Below, piece by piece: positions 25,067-26,626 of a stretch of DNA of 26,626 nucleotides; position 1 is the first letter of the stretch; every line of letters begins with the position of its first letter. The translations under genes and the position numbers were made by a program. The notes beneath the pieces are model-generated. The model had not been told where the DNA came from. It was given only the letters and a program-made list of their open reading frames with translations, and did no database searches. The DNA is from CAZLFA01 sp964558665 (GTDB lineage Bacteria > Desulfobacterota > Syntrophia > Syntrophales > PHBD01). The stretch spans positions 1-26,626 of the forward strand of contig CAZLFA010000059.1 of assembly GCA_964558665.1 (NCBI GenBank), given 5' to 3'.

Positions 25067-25660
25067 CTAAAGAAACTCGATCACGTTAAAGTCGTCATCT
25101 TTCCACTCACCAAGATACTTTTTCCCATCGGCAAAGGTCAGGGTTCCACGGCCAGTGATGTTATTCTCTATCCATTCACCCTCGTACTTGGAACCGTCGG
25201 TAAAAGTCAGCGTACCTTTGCCGTGACACACGCCGCCTGTCCATTCGCCTTCGTATTTCTTTCCATCTGCGTAAACAATCAGCCCGCGGCCTTCCCGCAC
25301 GCCGTTTTTCCAGTCGCCTGTATAACGTGTGCCGTCAGGTTGAGCTTCTGTTCCTTTGCCATGCGGGGTTCCTTCTTTCCATTCACCTTCATATGAAGTG
25401 CCGTCCGGCAGGGTCAATTTACCCTTTCCCTCCGGCAGGTTGCTGTTCCACCCGCCTTCATACTTTGTCGCGTCAGCCCAGCAGTATGTCCCGGCTCCCT
25501 GGAAGAGATTGTCTTTAATCGTTCCCGTATAAACGCCGCCGTCAGAAAATGTGCAGGAGCCCTGTCCTTCAAACGTGTAGTCCCGCCAGTCAAATGATAC
25601 AGCCTTTGAGCCGCCGGCATCAATGTCTGTCTGTTGCCATTTAAGATGTTTGTTCTGCAT
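25067..25660 (-). CDS. MORN-repeat protein (downstream)
   Basis: A 197-aa protein made almost wholly of MORN repeats: about six full 23-residue units and a partial last one, each of the form G.KYEGEW..G..HGKGTLTF.D, from residue 40 to the end. An unrelated N-terminal segment of about 25 residues starts MQNKHLKWQQ. There is no signal peptide. MORN repeats in bacteria are linked to binding or scaffolding roles, but no function can be assigned. The start is 43 nt behind the first MORN gene; the Shine-Dalgarno is poor, and its frame is open back to the end of that gene, so it may be the second half of a frameshifted larger protein. Confidence 0.82.
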   Translation of the reverse strand: MQNKHLKWQQTDIDAGGSKAVSFDWRDYTFEGQGSCTFSDGGVYTGTIKDNLFQGAGTYCWADATKYEGGWNSNLPEGKGKLTLPDGTSYEGEWKEGTPHGKGTEAQPDGTRYTGDWKNGVREGRGLIVYADGKKYEGEWTGGVCHGKGTLTFTDGSKYEGEWIENNITGRGTLTFADGKKYLGEWKDDDFNVIEFL

Positions 25661-25703
25661 CAGGAAAGCCGTCCCGTGTTTTGATCCTTCAATAATACTT
25701 AAG

Positions 25704-26626
25704 TTACTTGCCTACATATTTCCCGTTTTTAAATTCACCGGCGAATCTGTTGCCGTTGGCCAGTATCATTACCCCGGTGCCGTGCGGCAGGCCGTTTTCC
25801 AACTGCCCGGAGTACTTTCTGCCGTCGTTCATGATCAGATTGCCTTTCCCGTGGTATTTGTTGTTTTTAAATTCTCCTTCATATCTGCCATCGGGGAACA
25901 GCAGTACCCCTCTGCCGTTTGAGAGGCCGTCTTTGAATTGCCCCTCATATTTTTTGCCGTCCGGCAGTAAAAGCACACCTTGCCCATTGTACTTGCCTGA
26001 TCTGAATTGTCCATCGTATTTCTTGCCATCAGCTGATGTTTCAATGCCCTGACCGTCATGAAGATCGTTTTTCCACTCTCCGATATAGTTACTGCCGTCG
26101 CCAAGAGTCATCGTACCCCGTCCGTCCCGCTTATCGCTGCGCCATTCACCTACATACTTGGAGCCGTCGGAATATGTATTGCTGCCTTGTCCGTCCTTGC
26201 GGCCATTTCGCCATTCACCGACATATTTTTGGCCATCCGGAAAACTCATTATACCCTGCCCGTGAGGCACCCCGTTTTGCAGTTCTCCTACATATTTCTT
26301 GCCGTCGGGGAATGTTATTGTGCCTGATCCATCCAGAACTTCTGTATCGGTTTTAAGTGCCGCACTTTCTGATCTTGCAGGTGATTTGGGGATCTTATCC
26401 TGTTCAGGAGGTTCTCCTCCATCGGCAGGGACATCAAAGAAGCCTGTATCAGCTCCAAGTGCCGGTGTTTCTGCCTGTTCCGGTTCCTGCGGGGATGTAT
26501 CAGCCAAAGCCTCTTCTTCGGCCTTCTTTCTGGTTTCTTCTTCGGCCTTTTTCCTGGCTTCCTCGTCAGCCTTCTTTTTGGCTTCCTCGTCAGCTTTCTT
26601 TTTGGCTTCCTCGTCAGCTTTCTTTT
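25704..26626 (-). CDS. MORN-repeat protein with Ala/Lys/Glu octad repeats, 5' end outside window
   Basis: The frame is open to the window edge, so at least 306 residues belong to it and the true start is not seen; a TTG at 26507 lies inside the frame and is not a convincing start. From the edge inwards there are octads ADEEAKKK, a predicted long charged helix or coiled coil reminiscent of the TolA linker. An acidic/proline region (EPEQAETPALGAD) follows, then nine MORN units, eight near full length plus a partial final NRFAGEFKNGKYVGK. The layout suggests an envelope-anchored or periplasm-spanning protein, but any anchor lies outside. It lies just upstream of the second MORN gene on the same strand. 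Confidence 0.82.
   Translation of the reverse strand, partial: KKADEEAKKKADEEAKKKADEEARKKAEEETRKKAEEEALADTSPQEPEQAETPALGADTGFFDVPADGGEPPEQDKIPKSPARSESAALKTDTEVLDGSGTITFPDGKKYVGELQNGVPHGQGIMSFPDGQKYVGEWRNGRKDGQGSNTYSDGSKYVGEWRSDKRDGRGTMTLGDGSNYIGEWKNDLHDGQGIETSADGKKYDGQFRSGKYNGQGVLLLPDGKKYEGQFKDGLSNGRGVLLFPDGRYEGEFKNNKYHGKGNLIMNDGRKYSGQLENGLPHGTGVMILANGNRFAGEFKNGKYVGK
26561..26626 (-). repeat. 24-bp tandem coding repeat (ADEEAKKK octads)
   Basis: CCTCGTCAG starts at 26561, 26585 and 26609, an exact 24-bp period, with only one base change between the first two copies. More degenerate octads (AEEE(T/A)RKK) continue to about 26510. The array runs off the window. Confidence 0.85.

Noticed and set aside
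26507..26507. TTG as the start of the first MORN gene
   Set aside because: The frame stays open upstream and encodes regular octads to the window edge, so the gene most likely starts outside the window.

Overview
This window looks like chromosomal DNA of a Gram-negative bacterium. A moderate GC content, a syntenic block of envelope-lipid and isoprenoid genes, adjacent psd and pssA, MORN/WD40/TPR repeat proteins and CGTACG-type intergenic hairpins together suggest a Desulfobacterota (Deltaproteobacteria, perhaps Syntrophales-like) lineage. That placement is inference, not proof.

Layout. (1) 1-2.9 kb, minus strand: a seven-repeat exported WD40 propeller, an exported TPR protein and a very small exported peptide, followed by a 348-bp AT-rich gap. 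(2) 2.86-3.49 kb, minus strand: a RelE/ParE toxin and Phd/YefM antitoxin with a recognisable promoter/operator. (3) 3.5-12.3 kb, minus strand: a full kdp high-affinity potassium uptake operon read right to left (26-aa membrane microprotein, kdpF, kdpA, kdpB, kdpC, kdpD, kdpE), with an N-acetylmuramoyl-L-alanine amidase 25 nt behind kdpE. The kdpF gene and the microprotein are too short for ordinary ORF calling. (4) 12.3-14.7 kb: a divergent NAD-dependent sugar-nucleotide epimerase (plus) whose 3' end overlaps a convergent PAS histidine kinase (minus) by 75 bp. (5) 15.2-24.7 kb, plus strand: a housekeeping block uppS-cdsA-dxr-rseP-tsaB, then psd-pssA, then asd-rsmD-coaD-aspartate aminotransferase, many joined by 1- or 4-nt stop/start overlaps. 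(6) 24.67-25.07 kb: a 400-bp intergenic region full of inverted repeats, including a 154-bp element bounded by 19-bp inverted arms directly after the aminotransferase stop codon. (7) 25.07-26.63 kb, minus strand: two adjacent MORN-repeat proteins, the upstream one running off the window edge with an Ala/Lys/Glu octapeptide repeat.

How the genes work together. UppS and Dxr feed the lipid carrier for peptidoglycan and O-antigen. CdsA, PssA and Psd make the complete CDP-diacylglycerol to phosphatidylethanolamine route. RseP is the intramembrane protease of envelope stress signalling. Asd and the aminotransferase connect aspartate-family amino acids. KdpD/E should switch on KdpFABC under potassium limitation. 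No phage, IS transposase, CRISPR array, rRNA or tRNA gene was found. The most notable points are the 26-aa membrane microprotein ahead of kdpF, the inverted-repeat element behind the aminotransferase gene, the apparent frameshift joining the two MORN genes, and the exported WD40/TPR/peptide cluster.
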